DNA of 64,000 nucleotides from positions 43,523-107,522 of the forward strand of contig NZ_CP108417.1 in the NCBI RefSeq assembly GCF_035978755.1. Direction: 5' to 3'. Under the pieces are notes generated by a model. That model was not told the origin of the DNA and made no database searches. It was given only the letters and a program-made list of their open reading frames with translations. Numbering within the stretch: the stretch's first letter is position 1; each line of letters opens with the position of its first letter. Below, piece by piece: positions 17,489-27,200 of the stretch. The DNA comes from Streptomyces sp. NBC_01298. GTDB taxonomy: Bacteria > Actinomycetota > Actinomycetes > Streptomycetales > Streptomycetaceae. Made by a program: the position numbers and the translations under genes.

Positions 17489-19096
17489 CTACAGCAGCCC
17501 GCCCAGCGGCAGGACCCGCTCGGTGAGCTGTCCGCGCAGCCTCCCGGCGCCAGCGCTGGCTTGGGTAAGCCAGTCCGCCTCGACTAGCAGCACGGCGTGC
17601 TCGGCGACTTCCTCGGATGTCATGGCGCAGAACGCGGCGACCTGTTCCAGGGCGAGCCCGTCGTCGTCGGGGTGTCCGAGGTGGCCGTCGCCTTGGGTGT
17701 GGGCGGCGGTGTAAAGGGCCAGGAGCCTGGTTGCGGCGCCCAGCTTCTTCTTGCGGAGCTTCCGGTCGCCGACCGCTTTCTGGGCCCAGCCGGAGATCTT
17801 GGCCCGGGTGGTCTTGCCGAAGGAGAACGGGCGGGGCTGCTCAGGCAGCAGGCCGGGGACGGTGAACGTAGTGAAGTCCTCGGGCCGCGAGGCCAGGGCC
17901 TCGGCCGCGCTGCCCGGCAGGCGCAGCCAGCCGGCCGCGACCAGCTGCTCCAGGGCCTGCTCGGCACCGCTCGGGAGCCAGCCGGTGATGTCCTGGCCGG
18001 TGATGTTCCCGGTGCCGTCCCGGGCGGCGCGCAGGGTGAGCAGGAGGACCAGGAGGTGGACGTCCGGCTCGGCGTGCGGGGCGTGATCCCGGACGTAGTC
18101 GAGGACGGTACGGGCGTGTACGGCGTGGTTGCGGGTCAGTAGCCGCTCTACCACAGGCCCGTCCGCGTCGCCCGCGGGGAGTCCGAGGCGGTTGGCGTGC
18201 ATGTCCCGGGTGGCCTGCGCGGCCCCCGCAGCCCGCTTGGCCTCGTGGCGCAGCGCGGTCTCGCCCGTGACGTCGGCCCAGGACGAGAACGCGCGCGCTT
18301 TGCGGTCATGGAGGTCGGCGAGGCGGGCCAGGTCCGGCTCGGGGTTGTTCTGGTAGGTCCGGAACAGGTCGCCGAGCTCGATGAGTTCCAGGCGCAGGAC
18401 GTCGGGTTGCAGGTCGTAGGGGACGATCCGCTGCGCGATCTTTCCCCACCGCTTGGCCCGCCGCGGTGCGGTGGGCGAGGTGGCCGTGCGGGCGCTGGGT
18501 ACCGAGGCCGGTCCAGAGTCCGGGGCTGCCTCGCCGGCGGAGGAGGCGGCGTGATCCGAGAAGAAGGCTGCAGTGCCCGCAGGGCCGCTGGCCGCCTGCT
18601 CTCCTCCCGCTGTGTGGCGCGTGCCAGCGGTGTCCGGGATGGGGGAGGGCGGGGGTGCGGCGGTGTCCAGGACGCGGCAGCCGGGGGTGGCGGCCGCGCA
18701 GCGCGCGCACATCTCCGCGATACGCCATAGCCGTCCGGCACGGTCCGCGCACACGGTCAGGACTGTCGGACCCCCGCACGGGGGTCGGGCTGCGGGCTTG
18801 CGGCCAGGGAGGGTGGTGGGGTCGGGGGTGTGCCACGCGCAGTCGGTCGTACGGCACGCGCACCAGGCGGAAGGACGCGGGCCGCCGCCGGCACGGATCT
18901 GTGCCAGGTGCGTGTTGAGGTGTCCGACCGCGGCTTTGCGGCCTTCGGTGGCGCTGGGCAGGCGCTGCTCGGCGCAGGCTGGGCGGGAGCAGGTGAGGCG
19001 GACCGTGCCGGCGGAAGGCCGCCCGTAGGGGTCCAGGCGCACCACCCACAGCCTCCCCGTGACGCGGTCTTCCTGCGTACCGGCCTCCACCACCAT
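17489..19096 (-). CDS. Cysteine-rich hypothetical protein of accessory replicons
   Basis: 535 residues from an ATG. The N-terminal 150 residues hold several cysteine pairs (TCSRPACAEQ, CACRTTDCAWH, CARCAAATPGC) that suggest two or three zinc-binding knuckles. A disordered Ala/Pro/Ser stretch (about 150-215) follows. The C-terminal 300 residues are helical and Leu-rich, and may include winged-helix-like units near EQALEQLVAAGWLRL and FCAMTSEEVAEHAVLLVEADWL. It reads as a DNA-binding or regulatory protein. I do not recognise a named family. It is convergent with the sigma operon. Confidence 0.6.
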   Translation of the reverse strand: MVVEAGTQEDRVTGRLWVVRLDPYGRPSAGTVRLTCSRPACAEQRLPSATEGRKAAVGHLNTHLAQIRAGGGPRPSAWCACRTTDCAWHTPDPTTLPGRKPAARPPCGGPTVLTVCADRAGRLWRIAEMCARCAAATPGCRVLDTAAPPPSPIPDTAGTRHTAGGEQAASGPAGTAAFFSDHAASSAGEAAPDSGPASVPSARTATSPTAPRRAKRWGKIAQRIVPYDLQPDVLRLELIELGDLFRTYQNNPEPDLARLADLHDRKARAFSSWADVTGETALRHEAKRAAGAAQATRDMHANRLGLPAGDADGPVVERLLTRNHAVHARTVLDYVRDHAPHAEPDVHLLVLLLTLRAARDGTGNITGQDITGWLPSGAEQALEQLVAAGWLRLPGSAAEALASRPEDFTTFTVPGLLPEQPRPFSFGKTTRAKISGWAQKAVGDRKLRKKKLGAATRLLALYTAAHTQGDGHLGHPDDDGLALEQVAAFCAMTSEEVAEHAVLLVEADWLTQASAGAGRLRGQLTERVLPLGGLL

Positions 19097-19318
19097 GAAC
19101 CTGCTCCCCGTGTCGCCTTAGCCCGGGTGCCCGGGGCGGCCCCATCATCGGGGATACCGGCCGGGCAGCGCCGAAGGAACACCCCGGTTCGCCCTGGCGG
19201 ATCCGGCGCACCGGGCCCGGAGATGCGGCCGCTCTCGGGTCCGACGCGCTGATCAGGTTGTCTTCGACGCCGCGGCGGCAACGCTGCACGGCGCCCGTCC
19301 CTTCAGGCACGAGCCGAC

Positions 19319-19528
19319 ATGGTGGCCTATCTGGCGCCGTTCGTCTTCGGCGCGGACGAAGTCCTTTTCAACGAACTCGACGCACGACACCCCGGCGAAC
19401 CCCTCCTAGACCTGCAGGAGTACGCGCTGGGGACCGTCTGCGCCGCCGTCCCCATCCGCACCGGCACCGAACCCGAATGCGTAGCGCTCTCCCTACCCGG
19501 AACTTCCTGCGCAGTAATACACCGCTAG
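19319..19528 (+). pseudogene. Possible fragment of a transcriptional regulator effector domain
   Basis: A 69-residue frame whose core, LDARHPGEPLLDLQEYALGTVCAAVPI, resembles part of an IclR-type ligand-binding domain. There is no DNA-binding part and no convincing ribosome site. It is likely a leftover fragment. The family resemblance is from memory and weak. Confidence 0.3.
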
Positions 19529-19561
19529 CTACAGACGACCCGGACTGGTAGCAGTGGTAAG

Positions 19562-19588
19562 GGCCGCCGCCCCAGAGGGGCGGCGGCC
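19562..19588. terminator. Bidirectional-type hairpin
   Basis: A perfect 12-bp stem GGCCGCCGCCCC / GGGGCGGCGGCC with an AGA loop sits about 80 bases beyond the stop of the minus-strand giant gene and would terminate it. It could also serve the fragment on the other strand. Confidence 0.65.
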
Positions 19589-19667
19589 GTGGGCGGAGCT
19601 ACGCACCAGCTTTCCCACGCCATATTCCGGGCGAGACGTACCAGCGATTCGGATACAGCTGTCGGGG

Positions 19668-22600
19668 TTAGCCGGTGGATCCGAGGGGTGTGGCGAGGCC
19701 GGGGGTGAGCCAGCGTTCTGCGTTGAGGCCGTAGCAGCCGGAGAGTTCGAGTTGGGTTCCGTTGTCGGTGCGGGCGGCGGGCAGGTCGAGGCAGTAGCCG
19801 GTTTGCGGGTTGTAGAAGCCGCTGTCAGCGGTGGGGAGCCATTGCTGCCCGTTGGCACCGTTGCAGGTGTTGAGCTGGATGAGGGTGCGGATGGCGGTGC
19901 CTCCGGCTTTGGTGCTCACGCATTTGCCGGCCACGCGCAGCTCGCCGTTCTCGCCGACCTGGAAGGTCTGGGCGGTGCCTGAGGGGGTGTTGCAGTCGTG
20001 GATGGAGATGGGGTTGCCTTCGGCGGTGTTGCCGCCGTTGTCGTTCGCGCACTTGCTGTTGTTGACCGCCGAGACGAGGGTGGTGCTGGTCGCGGTCGGG
20101 ACGGTGGAGTGGTCGTAGACGGCCACGTTGCTGATCCGCCCGTTCCAATAGGAGGAGGGCTTGCTCGCGGCCTTGTAGCGGCCGAGGACGAGGGGGCCGG
20201 TGGCCTTCCACACGTTGGCCTTGGGGTGGTGGCCGGTGCCGGCGAGGGTGCCGTTGACGTAGAGGGCGATCAGGCCGGTGACCTCGTCGTAGGTGGCGGT
20301 GAGCTGGGTCCACTCCTTGATGCGGACCTTGGCGGCGCCGTTCATGACGATGGTCTGGTCGTAGGACCAGTTGTCGTCGTCCTTCTGGGACATCCCGAAC
20401 CGCCAGGTGCCGTCCTGGTCGTGCCAGATCATGAGGCCGCTGGCGTGCAGGCCGTCCTGGCTGAGGACGATGTTCGGTGCCTCGGACCTGGCCCAGGCCG
20501 AGACGGTGAAGCTGCCGGTGGTGTCGACCGGGGAGCCGGAGGAGGTGACCGTGCCGCTGACGCCGTCGAGGTCGACGACATCGGTCAGCGTGCCCGCGAC
20601 GGTGCCCGCGATGCGCGTGGCGCCGGTGGAGCTGAGCTTTCCGTTGTTACGGCCGCGCATGTCGACCGCGGTCGTTCCCGATTCTTCGTTCAGCTTCCAG
20701 TGGTGCGTGGAGATCCGGGCATCGCCCATGACCTCTGAACTTCCGAAGCTGGTGACCTTGCCGCTGGTCGTCTCGCCGTTCCAGGTGCGCAGGCGGTGCC
20801 GGCTGTCGAGGGACCAGAGGTCGGGGACCCCGTCGGCGCTGGTGTCGCCGGAGGAACCGATCACGGGGAAGGATTCGGCGGTGACACCGGTGCGGATCCT
20901 GGTGCGCTTGCTGTGGTCGCCGAGCGCTTCCGGGTGCCCGGCGACGTTGGCGTACTGGTAGATGGAGCCGGTCGTGTCGTCCCGGGCCCACAGGTCGGCG
21001 AGGCCGTCGCCGGTGGCGTCGCCTGGGGCCATGAGGGTGAGGTCCTCCCAGCCGCTCGTACTGAGGACGAACGTGCCCGGATCGATCAGCTGACCCGTGG
21101 TTGCCTTGCCCTGGAACAGGATGAGCTGCGTGCCGCCCGCCCCGTTGCTCTCCACGGTGAGCAGGTCATTTCGCTGGGTCGTGGTGCCCGCTTCGGGCAG
21201 TACGTCGCCGACGGCGAGGATCTGCTTGACCCGGCTCCAGTTGCCGATGTACGCGGACCCGCAGGGCTTGTCGGTGGCGGCGATGGTGCAGCCCTGGACC
21301 GGCCTCAGCACATCCAGGGTGTCGTCGGCGTCGAAGTAGGGGCCGCCCTTGGTCTTGGAGTTGCGGTAGAGCTTGAGCTGTCCGTCGCGGAAGGTCCACA
21401 GGTCATCGACCGTGATGCCGTTGCCGCCGCGGTGTGTGGTCAGGGTGCCGGTGCCCCAGCCCTTGCCGCCGGGGCTGTTGGCCTTGGTCGCGGCGATCAG
21501 GCCGCCGGCCGACGGGTCGATCGCGGTGGGGTAGACGATGAGGTCGCCGTTGTCGGCGGGGGCGATGAAGTCGACGAGGTCGTCGTCGGTGATGTCTCCG
21601 AGGGTGGTCTTGGCGTTCGGGTCGTCGGGGACGTAGAAGACGTAGGTCTGCTGCTGCGAGCGGTTGCCCGCACGGTCCACGGCCTGGACGCGCAGGATGT
21701 TGGTGCCCCACCACGTCGGTGTCACCGCGATGGTCGCGGTGCCGTCGGCCGCGGCATTGATCCGGTTGGCACCGCCCACGGGGATGTCCCCGTTGAATGC
21801 CCACTCGTAGAAGAGGACGCCGCTGAGCGGGTCGCTCGCCGAAACCTCGAAGCTGCCCTTCTGCCCGATGTGCTGTCTGGATCCGGGCAGCGTGCCAGAG
21901 GGGGGATATTCGGCGGAGGTGACGACCGGTACGGACGGCGGCTGGGTGTCCAGGGAGAACGTGCATCCGCTCACCCAGTTGGCCGACATCATGTCGCCGT
22001 CGCCCGCCGCGACACGCCATGAGTAGGTTCGGCCGTCGATGAGGTTGGTCGGCTGGGCGGATACCCAGTGGGTTCCGTTTCCGGCCCCGAACCAGCCGCT
22101 GCTGTACGTCACGGCGCCGCTGGCGGTGTCGATGACCTCGAAGACGGCATCGGTGGCCTGGCCGTCGGGGTCGCCGATCCAGGCGCCGATGGTGAAGCCG
22201 GGGTAGGTGCTGGCGCCGACCCAGCCGCAGCCGTTTCCGGTCGGGTTCTGGGGCGCCGGGCTCATCTTGAGGCCCCACGGGTCGTACGGGCGCCGGTTGT
22301 ACTCGATGTAGAAGAACGGCAGCTTGGTCTTGTCGCGGGTGAACCGCTTGAAGCCGTTGTTGCTGCTGCTCTTGGACTCGTTCGCGGCGAAGAGGGCGTA
22401 CGTGACGCTGCCGAGCGAGATTCTGTCCGCCAGGTGGTCGCGTACGTCCCACTCACCGAGCGTGGTTGAGCTGGGACATCCCGGGCCGCCGGCACTGTTC
22501 ATCGAGGTCGTGCGGAGGACTCCATGGTCCTTGGGCTGGGCATTCCAGGTGATGTTCGACAGGAGCTGCTCAGTGGAGTGCAGGTCCACGTTGTAGGTGT

Positions 22601-23879
22601 TGCTGCAGGTGGCGTCGGCGGCATAGGTCTGGGTGGCGTTGAGGGACGCCTTCTTGATGGACTTGTCGCCCAGGTCACTGGTGTCGAGCTGGACGTAGTA
22701 GCGCTCCAGGCCCGTCCTGCTGCGCCAGCGCTGGTAGCCGACACCGGGATCGTAGTCGTCCGCGTAGTCGTCGTAGCTGGTGGTGGTCGGGTACGCCTCC
22801 TGGACCCAGGCCCAGTGCTGCACCTTCCGGTTGGTGGGGATCCAGGCCGGATCGATGTACACCGGGTAGGCCGTGCCGGGGTCGGTCAGGAAGGACTGGT
22901 CCGGGGTCAGGGCGACCGAGTCCTTGCCGAGGTCGGCCTGCAGACGGGTGGTCTTGGCGAAGTCGCCCGGCCCGTCGCTGTCCGAAGCGGTCTTGACCGG
23001 CTCCTCGTCCCCGGCACCGGGCGGTGTCTCGTCCGAGGTGACCGCCTGGGAGAAGGCGACGGTGCCGGAAGGCTTGGCGAGCGGGACCTCGACTGGGGTG
23101 GTGGAGTCCCACATGGTCGGGGCCGGCGCCTGGAAGATCGTACGGCCCGAGGTGTCGGCCGCCTTCAGGTTCCCGGCGGTGTCGGCGGAGACGGTGACGC
23201 CCTCGCCCTTGAGGCCCGTGGTCAGCGTGACGAGCTTCGGATTCTTCGCTGCCTCGGCGGACTTGACGATGAGGATCTGTGAGATCCCGCCGCCCTCATC
23301 GGCCGTGACCTTCAGGTCAGCACCCGGGAGGACCTCCCGGTAGACGGCGCTGGAACCTTCCAGTACCGGTACGGGAAGCGGGGCCGGCCAGCTCAGGACC
23401 AGCTGCTTGCCATCCTGATCCAGGGTGGCCAGCGGGGCGGTGCCGCCGCCGGACAGGGTCAGACCGCTCACCGAGGCCTTCGGACGGAGCGTGCCGTCGG
23501 CCGCCTTGATCAGGGTGGCGTCCAGGTCTGCCCAGCTGCCGTCGCGCTTGGTCCGTACAGGGGCGACGCTCCGAGTCAGGCCCAGGGTTCCGTCCGGATT
23601 GGCGGTGAGCGTGTCGGTCTCGGTCGTCGCCGCCGGCACGGTGACGGGCTTGCCCGTGAGCTTCGCCTCCGCCAGGGCGGCGTCCTCCGCACGCTCCCGT
23701 TCGGTCGTCGGCCGCTCGGGTGGGGTCTCGTCGCTCTGGACGCTTGATGTGCTTGCTGCCGGTGCCGCTAAGACGCCCGGTGCGTTGCCGATGGCTGTGA
23801 TGGACAGGACCAGCGCTACCAGACCTGCCAGTGCGACCGGCCGGTTGGCCGGGCGTTTTCTTCTCTGTGTGCCCCCCAC
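19668..23879 (-). CDS. Giant secreted protein: DNRLRE-like, LamG-like and ricin-type lectin domains
   Basis: 1403 residues from a GTG preceded by GGGGACATTTGCC; a TTG five codons earlier is less likely. Signal segment: RPVALAGLVALVLSITAIGNAPGVLA. Then come a beta-rich region (about 90-300) and a DNRLRE-like segment with paired WQ/W motifs (about 340-540). Ig-like stretches, a repeat region with many DG and GD turns (about 760-1060) and a LamG/concanavalin-like domain (about 1090-1270, HHWKLNEESGTT start) follow. The C-terminal ricin-type lectin has QTFQV, QQWLP and ERWL motifs. It is exported and probably binds cell-surface glycans. It is divergent from the RHS toxin, and such pairs are common in Streptomyces. 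Confidence 0.8.
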   Translation of the reverse strand: MGGTQRRKRPANRPVALAGLVALVLSITAIGNAPGVLAAPAASTSSVQSDETPPERPTTERERAEDAALAEAKLTGKPVTVPAATTETDTLTANPDGTLGLTRSVAPVRTKRDGSWADLDATLIKAADGTLRPKASVSGLTLSGGGTAPLATLDQDGKQLVLSWPAPLPVPVLEGSSAVYREVLPGADLKVTADEGGGISQILIVKSAEAAKNPKLVTLTTGLKGEGVTVSADTAGNLKAADTSGRTIFQAPAPTMWDSTTPVEVPLAKPSGTVAFSQAVTSDETPPGAGDEEPVKTASDSDGPGDFAKTTRLQADLGKDSVALTPDQSFLTDPGTAYPVYIDPAWIPTNRKVQHWAWVQEAYPTTTSYDDYADDYDPGVGYQRWRSRTGLERYYVQLDTSDLGDKSIKKASLNATQTYAADATCSNTYNVDLHSTEQLLSNITWNAQPKDHGVLRTTSMNSAGGPGCPSSTTLGEWDVRDHLADRISLGSVTYALFAANESKSSSNNGFKRFTRDKTKLPFFYIEYNRRPYDPWGLKMSPAPQNPTGNGCGWVGASTYPGFTIGAWIGDPDGQATDAVFEVIDTASGAVTYSSGWFGAGNGTHWVSAQPTNLIDGRTYSWRVAAGDGDMMSANWVSGCTFSLDTQPPSVPVVTSAEYPPSGTLPGSRQHIGQKGSFEVSASDPLSGVLFYEWAFNGDIPVGGANRINAAADGTATIAVTPTWWGTNILRVQAVDRAGNRSQQQTYVFYVPDDPNAKTTLGDITDDDLVDFIAPADNGDLIVYPTAIDPSAGGLIAATKANSPGGKGWGTGTLTTHRGGNGITVDDLWTFRDGQLKLYRNSKTKGGPYFDADDTLDVLRPVQGCTIAATDKPCGSAYIGNWSRVKQILAVGDVLPEAGTTTQRNDLLTVESNGAGGTQLILFQGKATTGQLIDPGTFVLSTSGWEDLTLMAPGDATGDGLADLWARDDTTGSIYQYANVAGHPEALGDHSKRTRIRTGVTAESFPVIGSSGDTSADGVPDLWSLDSRHRLRTWNGETTSGKVTSFGSSEVMGDARISTHHWKLNEESGTTAVDMRGRNNGKLSSTGATRIAGTVAGTLTDVVDLDGVSGTVTSSGSPVDTTGSFTVSAWARSEAPNIVLSQDGLHASGLMIWHDQDGTWRFGMSQKDDDNWSYDQTIVMNGAAKVRIKEWTQLTATYDEVTGLIALYVNGTLAGTGHHPKANVWKATGPLVLGRYKAASKPSSYWNGRISNVAVYDHSTVPTATSTTLVSAVNNSKCANDNGGNTAEGNPISIHDCNTPSGTAQTFQVGENGELRVAGKCVSTKAGGTAIRTLIQLNTCNGANGQQWLPTADSGFYNPQTGYCLDLPAARTDNGTQLELSGCYGLNAERWLTPGLATPLGSTG

Positions 23880-24207
23880 GGCAAATGTCCCCAATTCTGT
23901 TGTGCCTGCAACTGGCCGTGAAAGTTAACACCACAGGCAGACCGTCCGTGGGTGTGAGAAAATTCGGAACGATAAATTCCGTGGGAGCTAGTCACCCAAG
24001 ACGGATTAATCACCCGCCGCTATCGAGTCACCAGGCAAGTGAATTGCCGATTTTCGGTCATTGTCCTAGGTGCTGCGCCTCTGCGTGAGTTCTGCTGTCT
24101 GGATTGAGGCGTGCCCGGTGGCCTGCGAACGGGCTATGCTGCCCCGCCAGTTGATCCGCTCACACCCGGGGGGGCGTGCCGTGCAGGTACCACCTGAACT
24201 ACATAGA

Positions 24208-27200
24208 ATGAGGAGGCGATCTGCGGTAAAGCGCCGCATTTTCGCCACTTCCGCAGTTGCGTTATCCATGATCATTGGTGCGGGAACCGCTGATGCTTCC
24301 GATTGGAAGCCGAAGAACCCAGCCCTCTGGTCACCGGGAGCGTTGCAGGAAATAGAATCGGTACGCGGTAAAAACGCTCCGGAAGCGGAGTCGGAGACTC
24401 AGGAAAGCGGCGAAGCCGATTCCTGGACTCCGGCGGACGTGTACTGGCCTCCGGCCACCACAGCTGAAGTAGACCTGGGCGCCACCACGCCCAATCCGGC
24501 AGACGGGTCGCTCTTCATCGTTCCCGAACGCTCCAAGGGCCCGGCCGCGCCTGCACCCGATCCGAGCCGCGCCGGTGATGCGCCGGTATGGGTTGCCCCG
24601 GCCGCCGGCGAAGGAGCGCTGCACAGCGGCAAGGCCGCTGTGCAGCTCGCGGACCGCACGACGGCCGAGAAGGCCGGCCTGCAGGGAATGCTGGTTTCGG
24701 TCCGGCCCTCCGAGGGCGTGACCAAGGGCGGTCCGGTCAAGGTGTCGGTGGACGTCTCGCACATCGCGGGCTCGTTCAGCGCGGACTGGCTCTCCCGCAC
24801 CCATCTGGTAGCGCTGCCCGAGTGCGCGCTGACGACTCCCGAGCGCTCGGAGTGCCGTACCCAGACTCCGCTGGCCACCACGAAGGACGGCGACAGGCCC
24901 GGCCTCCTCAGCGCCGAAGTCCCCCTCGCCGCAGACGATGCTCAGAACCCGAGCGGCGCCTCGGACGGCGTCACCGTCTTCGGGGTGGCGACCACGCCGG
25001 GTGGTCCGGCCGGTACCTTCGCGGCCACCAGTCTGGCGCCCTCAGGTTCCTGGAGCAGCGGTTCCAACAGTGGTGGGTTCTCCTGGTCCTACCCGATCGC
25101 CGTTCCCGAGGGCCTCGGCGGTACGAAGCCGAGCGTCTCGCTCTCCTACAGCTCCCAGGCGATCGACGGTCGTACGGCCGCGACGAACAACCAGGCGTCC
25201 TGGATCGGTGAGGGCTGGGACTACTCACCCGGCTTCGTTGAGCGCAGCTTCAAACCGTGCGCGAAGGACGGTCAGGAAGGATCAGGCGATCAATGCCTGG
25301 CCGGCGAGAACGCCACCTTCTCCCTGGGCGGCAAGTCCTCCGCACTGGTGAAGGACGACAAGACCGGCGAATGGCGGCTGGAGAACGACGACGCCTCGAA
25401 GGTCGAGCACCTGACCGGCGCGGCCAACGGTGACAACAACGGTGAGTACTGGAAGGTGACCGCCACCGACGGTACCCAGTACTACTTCGGTATCGGCCGC
25501 AAGCCCGAAAGCCCCACCGCCCCCGCCACCAATTCAGCCTGGACCACACCCGTCTACGGAAACAACACGGACGAGGAGTGCAACAAGTCGACGTTCGCGA
25601 CGTCCTGGTGCCAGCAGGCCTGGCGCTGGAACCTCGACTTCGTCGTCGACCCCCGCGGCGACCTGATCACCCACACATACGCCACCGAAACCAACCGCTA
25701 CAAGCGCGGCGTCTCTACAGCGAACCCCACGGGCACACTCACCTCGTACATCCGAGGTGGCAACCTCGAGAAGATCACCTATGGTTCGAAGCTGACAGAC
25801 GCAGATACCGTCAAGCCGACCGCGCAGATCCTCTTCGACGTCGAGGAGCGCTGCCTTCCCGTCAAGGACGTCTTCGACTGCGCGCCGTCGAAGCTGACCG
25901 AGGCCAACAAGACGAAGTGGCCGGACGTGCCCTTCGACCAGAAATGTGAGTCCACCGGGACCTGCGAGAACTACTCAGCCACGTTCTGGACCACCAGGCG
26001 GCTCACCGAAATCAAAACGCAGGTCCTGAACAGCGCCGGCGGGTACGACAACGTCGACTCCTACGCGCTCGGCCACCTGTTCCCCGACCCGATGGACCAA
26101 ACGGCCCCGGCCTTGTGGCTGTCGACCATCCGGCACACCGGCTACGACGGCGCGACGACACTGACCACCCCGGCGGTCGTCTTCTACGGGAGCCTGCGCA
26201 ACAACCGAGTCGATTCCAGCATCGACAACCGTCCGGCCATGAACCGCCGCCGCATCGTGAAGATCAAGTCCGAGACCGGAAAGATCACCGACATCGGATA
26301 TGCCGATCCGGACTGCTCTCCCGGTGCTGGCCTGCCTTCGTCCCAGGATTCCAATACCAAGCGCTGCTACCCCGTGTACTGGAACGCGGATCCCAGGAGC
26401 CCGAACGATCCGAGCCTTGACTGGTTCCACAAATACGTCGTCGACCGCGTCACCGACACGGACCCACTCGGAGGCTCCCGTGACCAGGAGGTCCGCTACG
26501 AGTACGTCGGCTCTGCCGCCTGGCACCGCGACGACGAGGAGTTGACCGAGGACAAGTACCGCACCTGGAACCAGTTCCGCGGCTATGGACAGGTCATCAC
26601 CCGGGCCGGCAGCGCACCGGACATCGTCTCCAAGACGGCTTCCTTCTACCTGCGCGGCATGGACGGCGACGCCAAGGCCGATAAATCCGTGCGCACCTCC
26701 ACGTTCAAGAACATCGCCGGCACCACCGTCAAGGACAGCAACCACCTGTCCGGCACCCTGCGCGAGCTCCAGACCTTCGCCTCCGACGGCGGCGAGCTCG
26801 TCTCCACGGCCCAGCACGACCCCTGGATCCCGCAGACCAAGCCGGTCACCGCGACCCACAGCCGCGGCCCCGACCTGCCCGCCCTCACCGCCCGCATGCA
26901 GGGCACGGCCTTGTCCCAGCAGAAGGTGCTGCTGACCGACAAGACCTGGCGGACCACCTCACAGACCGTCGACTACGACGAGAAGTACGGAATGCAGAAG
27001 TCGGTCCTCGACAAGGCGGACGGTCTGCCCGACATCTGCACCACCACCTCCTACGCGCGCAACGAAGCCGACTGGATCCTCGACCGCGTCTCGCAGACCA
27101 CCCGGACCCAGGCCGCGTGCGGCGTTGAGGCGACCGAAGCGAACACCCTCGACAGCAGCCGTACGCACTACGACAACAAGCCTTTCGGTACTCTCGACGG